Positions 49,052 through 58,965 of a DNA stretch of 64,000 nucleotides are shown in pieces. Under the pieces are notes generated by a model. The model ran no database searches. It was not told where the DNA came from and was given only the letters and a program-made list of their open reading frames with translations. Each line of letters opens with the position of its first letter. Within the stretch, counting starts at the first letter, position 1. The translations under genes and the position numbers were made by a program. Source of the DNA: Rhodococcus sp. Leaf247 (GTDB lineage: Bacteria; Actinomycetota; Actinomycetes; Mycobacteriales; Mycobacteriaceae); the NCBI RefSeq assembly GCF_001426185.1, contig NZ_LMRP01000002.1, forward strand, positions 672,287 through 736,286, in the 5' to 3' direction.

Positions 49052-50494
49052 ATGGCACGGACCTACGTCGGCAGCAGGCTCCGCCAGCTGCGGGTCGAGC
49101 GAGGACTGAGCCAGGCGGCGCTCGCACGACAGCTCGACATCTCCGCGAGTTACCTCAACCAGATCGAGCACGACGTCCGGCCGCTGTCCTCTGCTGTGTT
49201 GACTCGCATCACCGCCGTGTTCGGAGTCGACACCACGTTCTTCTCCACCCAGGACGACACCCGCCTCGTCGCCGAGCTGCGCGAGGTGACACTCGATCAG
49301 GACATCGGGGTCGACGCCGACGTCGACGAGCTCGCCGACATGGTCGCCTCGCACCCCGCGCTGGCCCGCGCCATGGTCAACATGCATCGGCGCTACCGCA
49401 ACACGACGGCTCAGTTGGCGGCCGCGACCGAGGACCGGTTCTCCGACGGCAGCGGAAGCGCGGCGATCTCCAAGCCGCACGAGGAAGTCCGGGACTACTT
49501 CTACCAACGGCAGAACTACCTCGACGATCTCGACCGGGCCGCCGAGGACCTGACCAACCGCCTCCGCTTCCACCGCGCGGACGTCGCCGCCGAAGTGGCC
49601 AAACGACTGCGCAACCTCTACGACGTCCAGGTGATCGAACGCATCGACCTCGGCGAGAACGTCCTCCACCGTTTCGACGCGAAGACTCGGGTCCTGGAGA
49701 TCTCACCGCACCTGTCCGCCGGGCAGAAAGTGTTCCGTTTCGCCGCGGAACTGGCGTACCTGGAGAACGGCGACCTGATTCGCAGCATGGTCGCCGAGGG
49801 CGGCTTCACCGGTGACGAATCCCGCGCGTTGGCCCGCCTCGGATTCGCCAACTACTTCGCGGCGGCCACCGTCCTGCCGTACACCAGGTTCCACGAGGTG
49901 GCCGAGGACTTCCGGTACGACATCGAGCGTCTGTCGGCCTACTACTCGGTGAGCTACGAGACCATCTGCCACCGCCTGTCGACGCTCCAACGGCCGTCGC
50001 TACGCGGTGTCCCGTTCTCGTTCGTGCGCGTCGATCGTGCGGGCAACATGTCGAAACGCCAGTCCGCCACAGGTTTCCACTTCTCCTCCAGCGGAGGCAC
50101 CTGCCCGCTGTGGAACGTGTACGAGACTTTCGCGTACCCCGGCAAGATCATGACGCAGATCGCCGAGATGCCCGACGGGCGGCGTTACCTGTGGATCGCC
50201 CGCACCGTCGAACGGCGAGCGGCGCGCTACGGGGAACCGGGCAAGACGTTCGCGATCGGATTGGGATGCGAAGTGCGGCACGGACATCGGCTGGTCTACG
50301 CCGACGGTCTCGAACTGGACGGCCCGAACGTCGCCACCCCGATCGGCGCCGGATGCCGGGTGTGCGAGCGCGCGAACTGTCCGCAACGCGCCTTCCCTCC
50401 CCTGGGCAAGGAACTCGACATCGACGAGCATCGCAGCTCGGTCTCTCCGTACCTCATCAGAGGAAGCGCGGCGACCGACACCCGCGTCGACTAG
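49052..50494 (+). CDS. ramB: RamB-type regulator of acetate/glyoxylate metabolism
   Basis: This 480-residue protein has an XRE helix-turn-helix (LSQAALARQLDISASYLNQI, residues about 18-40), a central IrrE/ImmA-like (DUF955) domain and a C-terminal domain with cysteines (GAGCRVCERANCPQRAFPP). In Corynebacterium and M. tuberculosis (Rv0465c) RamB controls icl and its own gene. The HExxH metal motif of true IrrE peptidases is absent (FRFAAELAYLENG), so it acts by binding only. It faces icl in the expected arrangement. Confidence 0.92.
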   Translation: MARTYVGSRLRQLRVERGLSQAALARQLDISASYLNQIEHDVRPLSSAVLTRITAVFGVDTTFFSTQDDTRLVAELREVTLDQDIGVDADVDELADMVASHPALARAMVNMHRRYRNTTAQLAAATEDRFSDGSGSAAISKPHEEVRDYFYQRQNYLDDLDRAAEDLTNRLRFHRADVAAEVAKRLRNLYDVQVIERIDLGENVLHRFDAKTRVLEISPHLSAGQKVFRFAAELAYLENGDLIRSMVAEGGFTGDESRALARLGFANYFAAATVLPYTRFHEVAEDFRYDIERLSAYYSVSYETICHRLSTLQRPSLRGVPFSFVRVDRAGNMSKRQSATGFHFSSSGGTCPLWNVYETFAYPGKIMTQIAEMPDGRRYLWIARTVERRAARYGEPGKTFAIGLGCEVRHGHRLVYADGLELDGPNVATPIGAGCRVCERANCPQRAFPPLGKELDIDEHRSSVSPYLIRGSAATDTRVD

Positions 50495-50505
50495 CGTCAG
50501 GCATC

Positions 50506-51042
50506 GTGACTTCTCCCCGCATCGCTCCCGGCCGGACCATCCGCGAACTGGGCCCGGTCAATTGGGTCGTCTGCCGCATCGTCGCGAAGCTGGGAGGGGT
50601 CGAGGAAGGCCACCTCTTCACCACGATGGGACGGACCGGTGGCCTGTTCCGGGGCTGGCTGTTCTACAGCTCGAAGTTGATGCCCGGTGGACGCATCTCC
50701 CGCAAGGACACCGAGACGATCATCCTGCGAGTCGCGCACCTGCGTGAGTGCGGATACGAGCTGGACCACCACATCCGGTTGGGGAAGCGCGCCGGCGTCG
50801 ACGACGAGTTGCGCGAGCGCATCTTCGCCGGTCCCGACGCTGCCGGTCTCGACGCGCGCCAACGCGTGTTCCTGGCCGCGGCCGACGAGATGGTGTCCAC
50901 GAAGACGATCTCGGACGATTCCTGGGCGGCGCTGGCCCGCGTGTTCGACGACAAGCAACTCGTCGAGTTCGTGCTGCTGGTCACCCAGTACGACGGTCTG
51001 GCCTCGACCATCGGAACGCTCCGCATCGAGCGCGACTACTAG
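50506..51042 (+). CDS. Carboxymuconolactone decarboxylase/AhpD-fold protein (Rv0464c-like)
   Basis: This 178-residue all-helical protein has the AhpD/CMD segment ILRVAHLRECGYELDHH. True AhpD needs CxxC; here only one cysteine is present (ECGYELDHH), so peroxidase chemistry is doubtful. It starts at GTG 50506, 11 bases after ramB, and is probably co-transcribed. The position matches Rv0464c. Confidence 0.82.
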   Translation: MTSPRIAPGRTIRELGPVNWVVCRIVAKLGGVEEGHLFTTMGRTGGLFRGWLFYSSKLMPGGRISRKDTETIILRVAHLRECGYELDHHIRLGKRAGVDDELRERIFAGPDAAGLDARQRVFLAAADEMVSTKTISDDSWAALARVFDDKQLVEFVLLVTQYDGLASTIGTLRIERDY

Positions 51043-51056
51043 GGTCCCACTCGACG

Positions 51057-51095
51057 AAGAACACCCCGGACGCCGATGGCGACCGGGGTGTTCTT
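51057..51095. terminator. Bidirectional terminator between AhpD-like and lpd genes
   Basis: Perfect 13-base arms (51057-51069 and 51083-51095) with ends AAGAA/TTCTT lie between two convergent stops, so it can serve both strands. Confidence 0.85.
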
Positions 51096-51105
51096 CCTCG
51101 AACGA

Positions 51106-52509
51106 TCAGAAGTTGATCATGTGGCCCGCGAGGCCGTGGATGGCCTCCTGCAGAGCCTCGCTGAGCGTCGGGTGCGTGTGCACGTTGCGCGCGAGTTCGG
51201 TGGCCGTCAGGTCCCACTTCTGCGCGAGCGTGAGCTCGGGCAGCAGCTCGGAGACGTCCGGTCCGATGAGGTGTCCACCCAGCAGTTCGCCGTGCTTGGT
51301 GTCGGCGATCAGCTTGACGAAGCCGGTGGGGTCACCGAGTCCGTGCGCCTTGCCGTTCGCCGTCATGGGGAACGTGGCGACCTTGATGTCGTGGCCGGCA
51401 TCCTTGGCCTGCTTCTCGGTCAGACCGAAGCTGGCGACCTGCGGCTGGCAGAACGTCGCGCGCGGCATGAAGCGGTAGTCGTCGATGGGAAGCGTCTCGG
51501 CTCCACCGATGGTCTCCGCGGCCACGACTCCCTGAGCCTCCGCGACGTGCGCGAGCTGCAGCTTCGCGGTGACGTCGCCGATCGCGTAGATGTGCGGGAC
51601 GTTGGTGCGCATGACCGAGTCGATCGCGATGGCGCCGCGGTCGGTGACCTCGACGCCCGTCTTGTCGAGCCCGAAGCCGTCGACGCGAGGAGCGAAGCCG
51701 ACGGACTGCATCACCTTGTCGACGGTGACCGTCTCGGTCTCGCCGCTCTTGTTGTTCTTGATCGCGACGGTGACCTTGCTGCCGTCGTCGTCGATGCTCT
51801 GCACCGCGGCGCCCGTCATGATCTTCACGCCGAGCTTCTTGTACTGCTTGGCGATCTCCTTGGAGACGTCCTCGTCCTCGTTGGGGAGCGCGCGATCGAG
51901 GAACTCGACGATGGTGACGTCGACACCGTAGTTCTTGAGCACGTAGCCGAACTCCATGCCGATGGCGCCCGCGCCGACGATGAGGATGGAGCCCGGCAGC
52001 TCCTTCGTCATGATCTGCTCTTCGTACGTCACGACGTTCTCGCTCAGCGACGTGCCCGGCAGCAGCTTCGTGGTGCTGCCGGTGGAGATGATCGCGTTGT
52101 CGAAGGTGACGGTCTCGCTGCCACCCTTCGTCAGCTCCACCTCGATGGTGTTGGCGTCGGTGAACGACCCCTTGCCGTCGAGCTGGTCGATCTTGTTCTT
52201 CTTCATCAGGAAGTGGATGCCCTTGACGCGACCGTCCGCGACCTTGCGGCTGCGATCGTAGGCAGCGCCGAAGTCGAACGACACGTCACCGGAGATGCCG
52301 AACTGCTTGGCTTCCTTGGTGAACAGGTGCGCCAGTTCGGCGTTGCGCAGCAGAGCCTTGGACGGGATGCAGCCCACGTTGAGGCAGACACCGCCCCAGT
52401 ACTTCTGCTCGATGATTGCGGTTTTCAGGCCCAGTTGCGCCGCGCGGATGGCTGCGACGTACCCACCGGGTCCGGCTCCGAGTACAACGACGTCATAGTG
52501 TGAGGTCAC
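51106..52509 (-). CDS. lpdC: Dihydrolipoyl dehydrogenase
   Basis: This 467-residue FAD enzyme is the E3 of pyruvate and other 2-oxoacid dehydrogenases. It has [20 protein letters not shown], the redox disulfide [25 protein letters not shown] and the C-terminal [10 protein letters not shown] with the catalytic His-Glu. GTG 52509 is supported by a TAAGGT box (52518-52523) 8 bases upstream. In M. tuberculosis the match is Rv0462, also needed for antioxidant defence with AhpC/AhpD/DlaT. Confidence 0.95.
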   Translation of the reverse strand: MTSHYDVVVLGAGPGGYVAAIRAAQLGLKTAIIEQKYWGGVCLNVGCIPSKALLRNAELAHLFTKEAKQFGISGDVSFDFGAAYDRSRKVADGRVKGIHFLMKKNKIDQLDGKGSFTDANTIEVELTKGGSETVTFDNAIISTGSTTKLLPGTSLSENVVTYEEQIMTKELPGSILIVGAGAIGMEFGYVLKNYGVDVTIVEFLDRALPNEDEDVSKEIAKQYKKLGVKIMTGAAVQSIDDDGSKVTVAIKNNKSGETETVTVDKVMQSVGFAPRVDGFGLDKTGVEVTDRGAIAIDSVMRTNVPHIYAIGDVTAKLQLAHVAEAQGVVAAETIGGAETLPIDDYRFMPRATFCQPQVASFGLTEKQAKDAGHDIKVATFPMTANGKAHGLGDPTGFVKLIADTKHGELLGGHLIGPDVSELLPELTLAQKWDLTATELARNVHTHPTLSEALQEAIHGLAGHMINF

Positions 52510-52546
52510 GGTTGTCCACCTTAGTCCCGTCGAACCCGCCACATGC

Positions 52547-52584
52547 CGAAAGGTCCGGTTACCCATGGGTAACCGGACCTTTCG
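52547..52584 (-). terminator. Terminator after aldo/keto reductase (38-base perfect palindrome)
   Basis: Nineteen-base arms meet with no loop (CGAAAGGTCCGGTTACCCA and its exact complement). It lies 23 bases past the reductase stop, before the lpd promoter. An RNA hairpin would open a few central pairs. Confidence 0.8.
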
Positions 52585-52607
52585 TGTCTTTATTTCAGTG
52601 GCTCTGG

Positions 52608-53456
52608 TCAGTCGGGGATCATGTCGAACGTGTCGGGATTCGGGCCGGTGCGGCCGTCCTCGCCCTTGTCCAGCGCCGAGATGTCCGCGATCTGACGGTC
52701 GTCGAGTTCGAAGTCGAAGATGTCGAAGTTCGCTTCGACGCGTTCCCGCGTGACCGACTTCGGGAAGATGATGTCGCCGCGCTGGATGTGCCAACGCAGA
52801 GTGACCTGCGCGGTGCTCTTGCCGACGTCCTGCGCGATGCGCTCGAGCTCCGGGTCTCCGAGGACCTTGCCCTGGGCGATCGGCGACCATGCCTCGGTGG
52901 CGATACCGTTCTCGGCTCCGTAGGCCCGCACGAGGTAGTTGGAGAAGTACGGGTGCACCTCGATCTGATTGACCGACGGGACGGTGTCGGTCTCCTGAGC
53001 GAGCTTCTCGAGGTGCGGGACCTGGAAGTTGGAGACGCCGATGCTGCGCGCGCGACCGTCCTTCTTGAACTCTTCGAGAACCTTCCAGGTGGAGACGTAG
53101 TCACCGTCGTACTGCGTCGGCAGCGGCCAGTGGATCAGGAACAGGTCGATGTAGTCGGTGCCCAACTTTTCGAGGGTCTCGTCGAACGAGCGACGTGCGT
53201 CGTCGGGGCGGTGGAAGCCGTTGTTGAGCTTGCTGGTGATCCAGATGTCGTCGCGGCTCAGGCCGGAGTCCTTCACTCCCTGGCCTGTCTCCTTCTCGTT
53301 GCCGTACATCTGCGCGGTGTCGAGATGGCGGTAGCCGACCTCGATCGCGGTACGGACAGCGTCCGCGGTCTTCTCCGGCTCGATCTGGAACACACCGAAA
53401 CCGAGCTGCGGGATGGAACGGCCGTCGTTGAGGGAAATCGAAGGAACCTGTGTCAT
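52608..53456 (-). CDS. Aldo/keto reductase
   Basis: This 282-residue TIM-barrel reductase has catalytic [10 protein letters not shown] (Asp, Tyr), a Lys in WITSKLNN and a His in LIHWPLP. The NADPH site is [15 protein letters not shown]. It reduces aldehydes or methylglyoxal-like compounds, similar to 2,5-diketogluconate reductases and Rv2971. ATG 53456 gives the conserved [11 protein letters not shown] start. Confidence 0.93.
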   Translation of the reverse strand: MTQVPSISLNDGRSIPQLGFGVFQIEPEKTADAVRTAIEVGYRHLDTAQMYGNEKETGQGVKDSGLSRDDIWITSKLNNGFHRPDDARRSFDETLEKLGTDYIDLFLIHWPLPTQYDGDYVSTWKVLEEFKKDGRARSIGVSNFQVPHLEKLAQETDTVPSVNQIEVHPYFSNYLVRAYGAENGIATEAWSPIAQGKVLGDPELERIAQDVGKSTAQVTLRWHIQRGDIIFPKSVTRERVEANFDIFDFELDDRQIADISALDKGEDGRTGPNPDTFDMIPD

Positions 53457-53623
53457 GGGGGATATCTCCTCGTCGTCGAGTTCTGGTGAAGCTGCGAGCG
53501 GACTACCCGGTCCACGAGCGGACCAAGCAACGCGCACTCTCCACAGGTGCAAGGGGGGCGAGTCGGTCGTTATTCCCCTCGTCGACTCTTCTCATTCCGA
53601 CTCCCGCCGGTGATGATGGTCGG

Positions 53624-54043
53624 ATGAGCGACTTCAACGAGCAGGTCATCTCCGAATTCCGGGACAACGCCGGCCACGTCCGCACAGCCGGATTCGGCGA
53701 CAACCTCGTGGTGCTGCACTCGATCGGTGCGCGCAGCGGCGAGGTGCGACTGAACCCGCTGTTCGCCATCGCCGAGAGTGGCACCTGGCTCATCGTGGGA
53801 TCGGCGGCCGGCGCGGTGAAGGACCCGGCGTGGGTGCACAACCTGCGATCGAATCCCCGGATCGACGTCGAAGTCCCCGGGGACGGCGCCGTGCGGACCG
53901 TCACCGTCGACGTGACCGAGGTGGGCGACGACGAGTGGGAGACCCAGTGGGCGAAGTTCACCGCCGCGTCCCCCGGCTTCCTCGACTACATCGAGACTGC
54001 CGAGGGTCGACGCTTTCCGATCTTCCGCCTCACTCCTGCCTGA
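53624..54043 (+). CDS. Deazaflavin (F420)-dependent nitroreductase-family protein
   Basis: This 139-residue split-barrel protein of the Ddn family has LVVLHSIGARSGEVRLNPL, DPAWVHNLRSNPRIDVEV and FPIFRLTP. Such proteins use F420H2, reduce quinones and activate some nitro drugs. ATG 53624 gives the usual length. The 167-base gap before it shares promoters with the divergent reductase. Confidence 0.9.
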   Translation: MSDFNEQVISEFRDNAGHVRTAGFGDNLVVLHSIGARSGEVRLNPLFAIAESGTWLIVGSAAGAVKDPAWVHNLRSNPRIDVEVPGDGAVRTVTVDVTEVGDDEWETQWAKFTAASPGFLDYIETAEGRRFPIFRLTPA

Positions 54044-54053
54044 TCGGAGAAGA

Positions 54054-55013
54054 TCACGTCCACACTGCGTCGGCGACGCGGCGGAAATTGCCGCCCATGA
54101 CGGCTGCCACCGCAGCGTCGTCCCACCCGCGGTCGGTCAGGACCGCCGGGAGAGTGTGCAGATCCTCGGGCGGAACCCACTGCAAGGCACCGTATTTCGT
54201 GTACTCCTCGGAGAACGCCTCGGGATGTAGTGCCAGCTCGGTGTTGAAGTCCTCGTGGTCGAACGAGTAGTCCGACCCCACCCCGATGTGCTCGAGGCCG
54301 ATCAGGTCGACTCCGTACTCGACGTGATCCGCCATGGCACGGACACGCGCCGCTCGGTCGCCCGGATCGTTCACCCCGAGGAAGATGCCGACACCGTTGA
54401 TGCCGACCACTCCGCCGGTGCCCGCGCAGGCGCGCGCCTGCTCGTCCGTGATGTTGCGCGGGTGCGTCCACAGGGCCGCGAAGTTGGAGTGGCTGTAGAT
54501 CATCGGCCGATCGGTGACGGACGCGATGTCCAGTCCCGTCCTCCGCGAGCAGTGCGAACCGTCGGCCGCCATGCCCGCCGCGTTCATCACACGCACCATG
54601 TCGCGGCCGTACGCGGTCAGACCGGTATCCGTCGCGTCGAGACACCCGCAGCCTGCTGCGTTGGCGTGGTTGTACGTGGGAAGCATCGAGCGCACCCCCA
54701 GCTCGACGAAGTACCGGACATTGTCCAGGTCCCCGTCGATCGGTGCGGAGTCCTCGAGATCGAATGCGAGCGCCCGCAGACCCTTTCGACGAGCCTCGTC
54801 GATGTCCGCGACACTGCGCACGGGGAGGAATCTCCCGTCGGCGACTGCTCTGGCGGTCCACGTGGTGGCCAGTTCGGTGGCCAGAGCCTTGTCGTGCGGT
54901 GAGTAGCCGACGTTGACCGACAGGTAGGTGCCGGGCTCGTAGCGCGCGAGTTCGGTGATGTCCGTGTCGGCGTACAGCGGCAGACAGGTGTGTTGCTCCC
55001 AGGTGTCCGTCAC
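54054..55013 (-). CDS. M19 (renal dipeptidase) family protein, atypical
   Basis: This 319-residue TIM-barrel protein shows FDLEDSAPI, RSMLPTYNHANAAGCGC, DGSHCSRRTGLDI, YSHSN and GSDYSFD of the M19 family. The N-terminal HxD metal pair (usually DGHND) is absent, so the binuclear zinc site looks incomplete and activity is doubtful. GTG 55013 is supported by a TAGTGT box (55021-55026, minus) 7 bases upstream, so there is no room for a missing N-terminus. Confidence 0.82.
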   Translation of the reverse strand: MTDTWEQHTCLPLYADTDITELARYEPGTYLSVNVGYSPHDKALATELATTWTARAVADGRFLPVRSVADIDEARRKGLRALAFDLEDSAPIDGDLDNVRYFVELGVRSMLPTYNHANAAGCGCLDATDTGLTAYGRDMVRVMNAAGMAADGSHCSRRTGLDIASVTDRPMIYSHSNFAALWTHPRNITDEQARACAGTGGVVGINGVGIFLGVNDPGDRAARVRAMADHVEYGVDLIGLEHIGVGSDYSFDHEDFNTELALHPEAFSEEYTKYGALQWVPPEDLHTLPAVLTDRGWDDAAVAAVMGGNFRRVADAVWT

Positions 55014-55046
55014 CCGGACAACACTAGGCCCCGGTCAGGAGGTGAG

Positions 55047-55712
55047 TCAGGCCCGGCGACGACGCGCCAGAGTCGCGACAGTGCCGGCCGCGGATGCGAC
55101 GTCGGACAAGGTCCGCGTAGAGGACGGGAGCGTACTCACCGGCACCTCCGCGATGACCCAGCGCTGATGATGAACGGCATGGGCCGAAGCGATGAGAGCC
55201 GGCAGCACACCGTCACGCAGAACGGAGACGCCACCGATGGACCGCCAGGCATCGCCCGAGTACACCCGGAAGCTCGACGTGACGTCGTGCACGGGCAGGT
55301 CGACGACGTGTCGGATCATCAGGTTGGCAACTCGGGTCCCCACTCTGCGCGCGAGCGACGATCCGTCGCGACCGCCGGACACACTCCGCGACCCGACCAC
55401 CATGCCGACGCTCCGGCGACCGGCGGCGTCGAGAAGCGCGGGTACGTCCGAGGGGTCGTGCGATCCGTCCATGACGACGACGGCATCACCGTCGACGGAC
55501 AGTCCGTGGAGTGGTTCTGCATCCACGAAGGTCAGTTCCGCACCCGGCACGGCCGCGCTCACTGCCGCCGACACGTCGGCCGAGCGCCGCCCGAGGTAGA
55601 GCACACGGACTCCTGAGTAGTCGCGCTCTCGGCCGTTGCCACGAGCCTCCTGCGACATTGCAGAGCGCGTCGGCGTCGCGCCTACGCCGTCACTCTGGAT
55701 CGACATGGTCAT
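55047..55712 (-). CDS. Glycosyltransferase family 2-like protein (polyprenol-phosphate mannose synthase type)
   Basis: This 221-residue protein resembles the second half of GT2 enzymes: VVVMDGSHDPSDVPALLDA, VVGSRSVSGG, RRVGTRVANLMI and LPVHDVTSSFRVY. The usual N-terminal P-x-YNE segment is missing and replaced by GVRVLYLGRRSADVSAAVSA. Catalysis is therefore uncertain. ATG 55712 follows AGGGAG. An AT-rich stretch upstream (55745-55810) probably holds its promoter and that of the oligopeptidase. Confidence 0.7.
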   Translation of the reverse strand: MTMSIQSDGVGATPTRSAMSQEARGNGRERDYSGVRVLYLGRRSADVSAAVSAAVPGAELTFVDAEPLHGLSVDGDAVVVMDGSHDPSDVPALLDAAGRRSVGMVVGSRSVSGGRDGSSLARRVGTRVANLMIRHVVDLPVHDVTSSFRVYSGDAWRSIGGVSVLRDGVLPALIASAHAVHHQRWVIAEVPVSTLPSSTRTLSDVASAAGTVATLARRRRA

Positions 55713-55873
55713 CATCCACTCCCTACTGATGGTCACCCCGACCGAATACCGACTCTTTTCATTCCTTACGGCGTGATACTACCCCATAAACATACCTTTA
55801 TCTTGTTTCGGTCTCACCAATACGTCTGCGCGCCCGTAGCCTGCGACGACAGACCTACGAGGGCAGCGGCAGA

Positions 55874-57937
55874 ATGGCGTGGGTGACCGACACGTACGAA
55901 TGGCTCGAAGATGTGACCGGCGATGCTGCGCTGACGCGAGTGCGCGCCCGCAACGAGAGCACGGTGGCAGAGTTCGCCTCGGACGAGGAGTTCCGTGCGC
56001 TCGAGAGCCGCATCCGCGACATCCTCGATACCGATTCGCGCATCCCGTACGCCCGCAAGCGCGGCGACTTCCTCTACAACTTCTGGAAGGACGCGGCGCA
56101 CCCGCGCGGGCTGTGGCGTCGCACCACGATGGAGCAGTACCGCCTGGACGACCCCGAGTGGGACGTCCTGGTCGATCTGGATGCACTCGCGAGCGCGGAG
56201 GACGAGAACTGGGTCTGGAAGAGCGCACAGGTACTCCGGCCGTCGTTCGACCGTGCACTGGTCTCGCTGTCCCGCGGCGGCGCCGATGCGTCCGTCGTCC
56301 GCGAATTCTCTCTGTCGACGCGGTCCTTCGTCGCCCCGGAGAGCGGCGGCTTCCACGTACCGGAAGCCAAGACCGACATCGACTGGATCGACGCCGACAC
56401 CGTCTTCGTCGGCACCGACCTCGGACCCGGCTCGCTGACCGACTCCGGCTACCCGCGGCGCGCCCACCGGTGGCACCGTGGGACGCCGCTCGAAGATGCG
56501 CCCGTGGTGTTCGAGGGTGAACAGACCGACGTCGCCGTGTCCGCCTCGCACGACTCGACGCCGGGCTACGAGCGCAGCCTCGTCCAGCGGGCCACCGACT
56601 TCTTCAACGCGGTCACATCGATCCTGAACGACGACGGATCGACCACCGTCATCGACGTCCCCACCGACGCGTCCGTCTCGGTACACGAGGAATGGCTCAC
56701 CGTCCGCTTGACGACGCCGTGGGTCGTCGACGGAACCGAGTACGCCGCCGGGTCGCTGCTGGCCGCGAAGCTCGACGAATTCCTCTCGGGGACACGCGAT
56801 CTCACGGTCGTCTTCGCACCGGACGCCCGGACTTCTCTGCATCAGTACGCCTGGACGGAGAACTACCTGCTGTTGGTGGTGCTCGAGGACGTCCGTTCGA
56901 GTGTGCGTGTGGTCACGCTCGGCGACACCGTTACGTCCGACCGCCTGAGCGGCCTTCCCGACGCCGTGGACGTCACGATCATCGGCACCGACCCGGAGTT
57001 CGGCGGGGACGAGTACTTCCTCGACGCCAGTGGCCATCTGACACCGTCCACCCTTCTGGTGGGAACGGTGGGTAGCGAACCCGTCCCGCTCAAGTCGGCG
57101 CCCGCGTTCTTCGACACCACGAATCTCGTTGTGGAGCAGTACTTCGCGACATCCCTCGACGGCACCCGGGTGCCGTACTTCGTCGTCCGAGGCGCCGGAG
57201 TCGGCGGCGAGCCCGCACCTGCGGGTCCGACTCTGCTCTACGGCTACGGCGGTTTCGAGGTGTCCCTCACCCCGTCCTACAGCGGCGTCGTGGGAGCGGC
57301 GTGGTTGTCCCGAGGGGGCACCTACGTCGTCGCCAACATCCGCGGCGGCGGCGAGTACGGGCCGTCGTGGCACACGCAGGTCCTGAAGTCGGGTCGACAC
57401 AAGGTGCACGAGGACTTCGCCGCTGTCGCACAGGATCTGGTGGAACGCGGCATCACCACATCCGACCGACTGGGCGCTCAGGGCGGCAGCAACGGCGGTT
57501 TGCTCATGGGCATCATGCTGACGAAGTACCCGGAACTGTTCGGCGCCATCGTGTGCCAGGTTCCCCTGCTGGACATGAAGCGGTATCACCGACTGCTCGC
57601 CGGGGCATCGTGGATGGCGGAGTACGGCGACCCGGACGATCCCGAGGAATGGGCCTTCATCTCCGACTACAGTCCGTATCAGAACGTGTCACCGCCGGCG
57701 ATGCACGGCGGCGCCTATCCCCCGATCCTCATCACGACGTCAACCAGGGACGACCGTGTGCATCCCGGTCACGCCAGGAAAATGGACGCGCTGCTCGAGG
57801 AGTACGGCTACGACGTGTCCTACTACGAGAACATCGAGGGTGGCCACGGCGGGGCTGCCGACAATGCCCAGGCAGCGTTCAAATCCGCTCTGGCGTATAC
57901 GTTTCTGTGGCGCACCATCGGAGGCGGTGACTCCTAG
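55874..57937 (+). CDS. Prolyl oligopeptidase (S9A family)
   Basis: This 687-residue serine peptidase has an N-terminal beta-propeller (about residues 65-410) and an alpha/beta hydrolase domain. The catalytic triad is visible: Ser in GGSNGGLLMG, Asp in TSTRDDRVHPG and His in EGGHGGAADN. It cleaves short peptides after proline. There is no signal peptide. ATG 55874 precedes the conserved TDTYEWLED. Its end overlaps the convergent PPK2 gene by 4 bases. Confidence 0.92.
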   Translation: MAWVTDTYEWLEDVTGDAALTRVRARNESTVAEFASDEEFRALESRIRDILDTDSRIPYARKRGDFLYNFWKDAAHPRGLWRRTTMEQYRLDDPEWDVLVDLDALASAEDENWVWKSAQVLRPSFDRALVSLSRGGADASVVREFSLSTRSFVAPESGGFHVPEAKTDIDWIDADTVFVGTDLGPGSLTDSGYPRRAHRWHRGTPLEDAPVVFEGEQTDVAVSASHDSTPGYERSLVQRATDFFNAVTSILNDDGSTTVIDVPTDASVSVHEEWLTVRLTTPWVVDGTEYAAGSLLAAKLDEFLSGTRDLTVVFAPDARTSLHQYAWTENYLLLVVLEDVRSSVRVVTLGDTVTSDRLSGLPDAVDVTIIGTDPEFGGDEYFLDASGHLTPSTLLVGTVGSEPVPLKSAPAFFDTTNLVVEQYFATSLDGTRVPYFVVRGAGVGGEPAPAGPTLLYGYGGFEVSLTPSYSGVVGAAWLSRGGTYVVANIRGGGEYGPSWHTQVLKSGRHKVHEDFAAVAQDLVERGITTSDRLGAQGGSNGGLLMGIMLTKYPELFGAIVCQVPLLDMKRYHRLLAGASWMAEYGDPDDPEEWAFISDYSPYQNVSPPAMHGGAYPPILITTSTRDDRVHPGHARKMDALLEEYGYDVSYYENIEGGHGGAADNAQAAFKSALAYTFLWRTIGGGDS

Positions 57938-58833
57938 TCGGTGTCGGGCTCCGCGAGTCCGACGACCGACGGGTCGGGACGACCGACCACCTCGTGGTCC
58001 TTGTTGGCGTAGTCGAATTTGTCCAGGACGAACCGCATGGCCTCGAGACGGGCGCGCTTCTTGTCGTTGCTCTTGACCGTGGTCCACGGCGCGTGATCGG
58101 TGTGCGTGAAGCGGATCATGTCTTCCTTGGCCCTGGTGTACGCATCCCACTTGTCCAGCGACGCCAGGTCCATCGGGGAGAGTTTCCACTGGCGGACGGG
58201 GTCCACCTGCCGGATGGCGAACCGGGTGCGCTGCTCGAGCTGGGACACCGAGAACCAGAACTTGGTCAGCTGCACTCCGTCGTCGACCAGCATCTGCTCG
58301 AACAGCGGTGCCTGAGCGAGGAACCGCCCGTACTGCTCGTCGCTGCAGAACCCCATCACGCGCTCCACCCCGGCGCGGTTGTACCAGGAACGATCGAACA
58401 GAACCAGCTCGCCGGCGGCCGGCAGATGAGTCACGTAGCGCTGGAAGTACCACTCCGTCGACTCACGCGGCGACGGCTTCTCGAGTGCGACGACACGAGC
58501 ACCGCGAGGATTGAGGTGCTCCATGAACCGCTTGATGGTGCCACCCTTGCCGGCAGCGTCCCGACCCTCGAAGACGATGACGTGGCGGCCACCGGTCTCC
58601 TTGATCCACATCTGCAGTTTGAGCAACTCGATCTGCAGGAGACGCTTGGTCCCTTCGTATTCCGGCCGGGACAGCCTCTCGGAATACGGGTACGCCTGAC
58701 GCCAGGTGTCCACGGGATCGCCGTGCGGGGTGATCAGCACAGGGTCGTCGTCATCGTCGTCACGCACGGAGAACGCGGAGGTGTCGGCGAGGTCGACCAT
58801 CCGGGACATCAGTTCGTCATCGAGAGCGGTCAC
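57934..58833 (-). CDS. ppk2: Polyphosphate kinase 2 (PPK2), second copy
   Basis: This 299-residue PPK2 has Walker A FEGRDAAGKGGTI, Walker B LFDRSWYNRAGVE and the lid RQWKLSPMDLASLDKWDAY, like class I PPK2 that phosphorylates nucleoside diphosphates from polyphosphate. It belongs to a different subgroup from the copy at 34018. GTG 58833 has a TACCGT box (58842-58847, minus strand) 8 bases upstream. Confidence 0.93.
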   Translation of the reverse strand: MTALDDELMSRMVDLADTSAFSVRDDDDDDPVLITPHGDPVDTWRQAYPYSERLSRPEYEGTKRLLQIELLKLQMWIKETGGRHVIVFEGRDAAGKGGTIKRFMEHLNPRGARVVALEKPSPRESTEWYFQRYVTHLPAAGELVLFDRSWYNRAGVERVMGFCSDEQYGRFLAQAPLFEQMLVDDGVQLTKFWFSVSQLEQRTRFAIRQVDPVRQWKLSPMDLASLDKWDAYTRAKEDMIRFTHTDHAPWTTVKSNDKKRARLEAMRFVLDKFDYANKDHEVVGRPDPSVVGLAEPDTD

Positions 58834-58965
58834 GACAGAGCACGGTACGAGCCGTCGGGAACGGGACGGTGTTGCGAAGATGAACAGCCGGTGCGGCGAA
58901 CATCAGGGTGCCTCTGGGGGTGATCCCCGATGGTACGGCGCCCTCGCGTGGCGCACAGTCGAGGC

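Noticed and set aside
52547-52584. 38-base palindrome as an attachment or recombination site
   Set aside because: Its place just after a stop and before a new promoter fits a terminator better; no integrase nearby.
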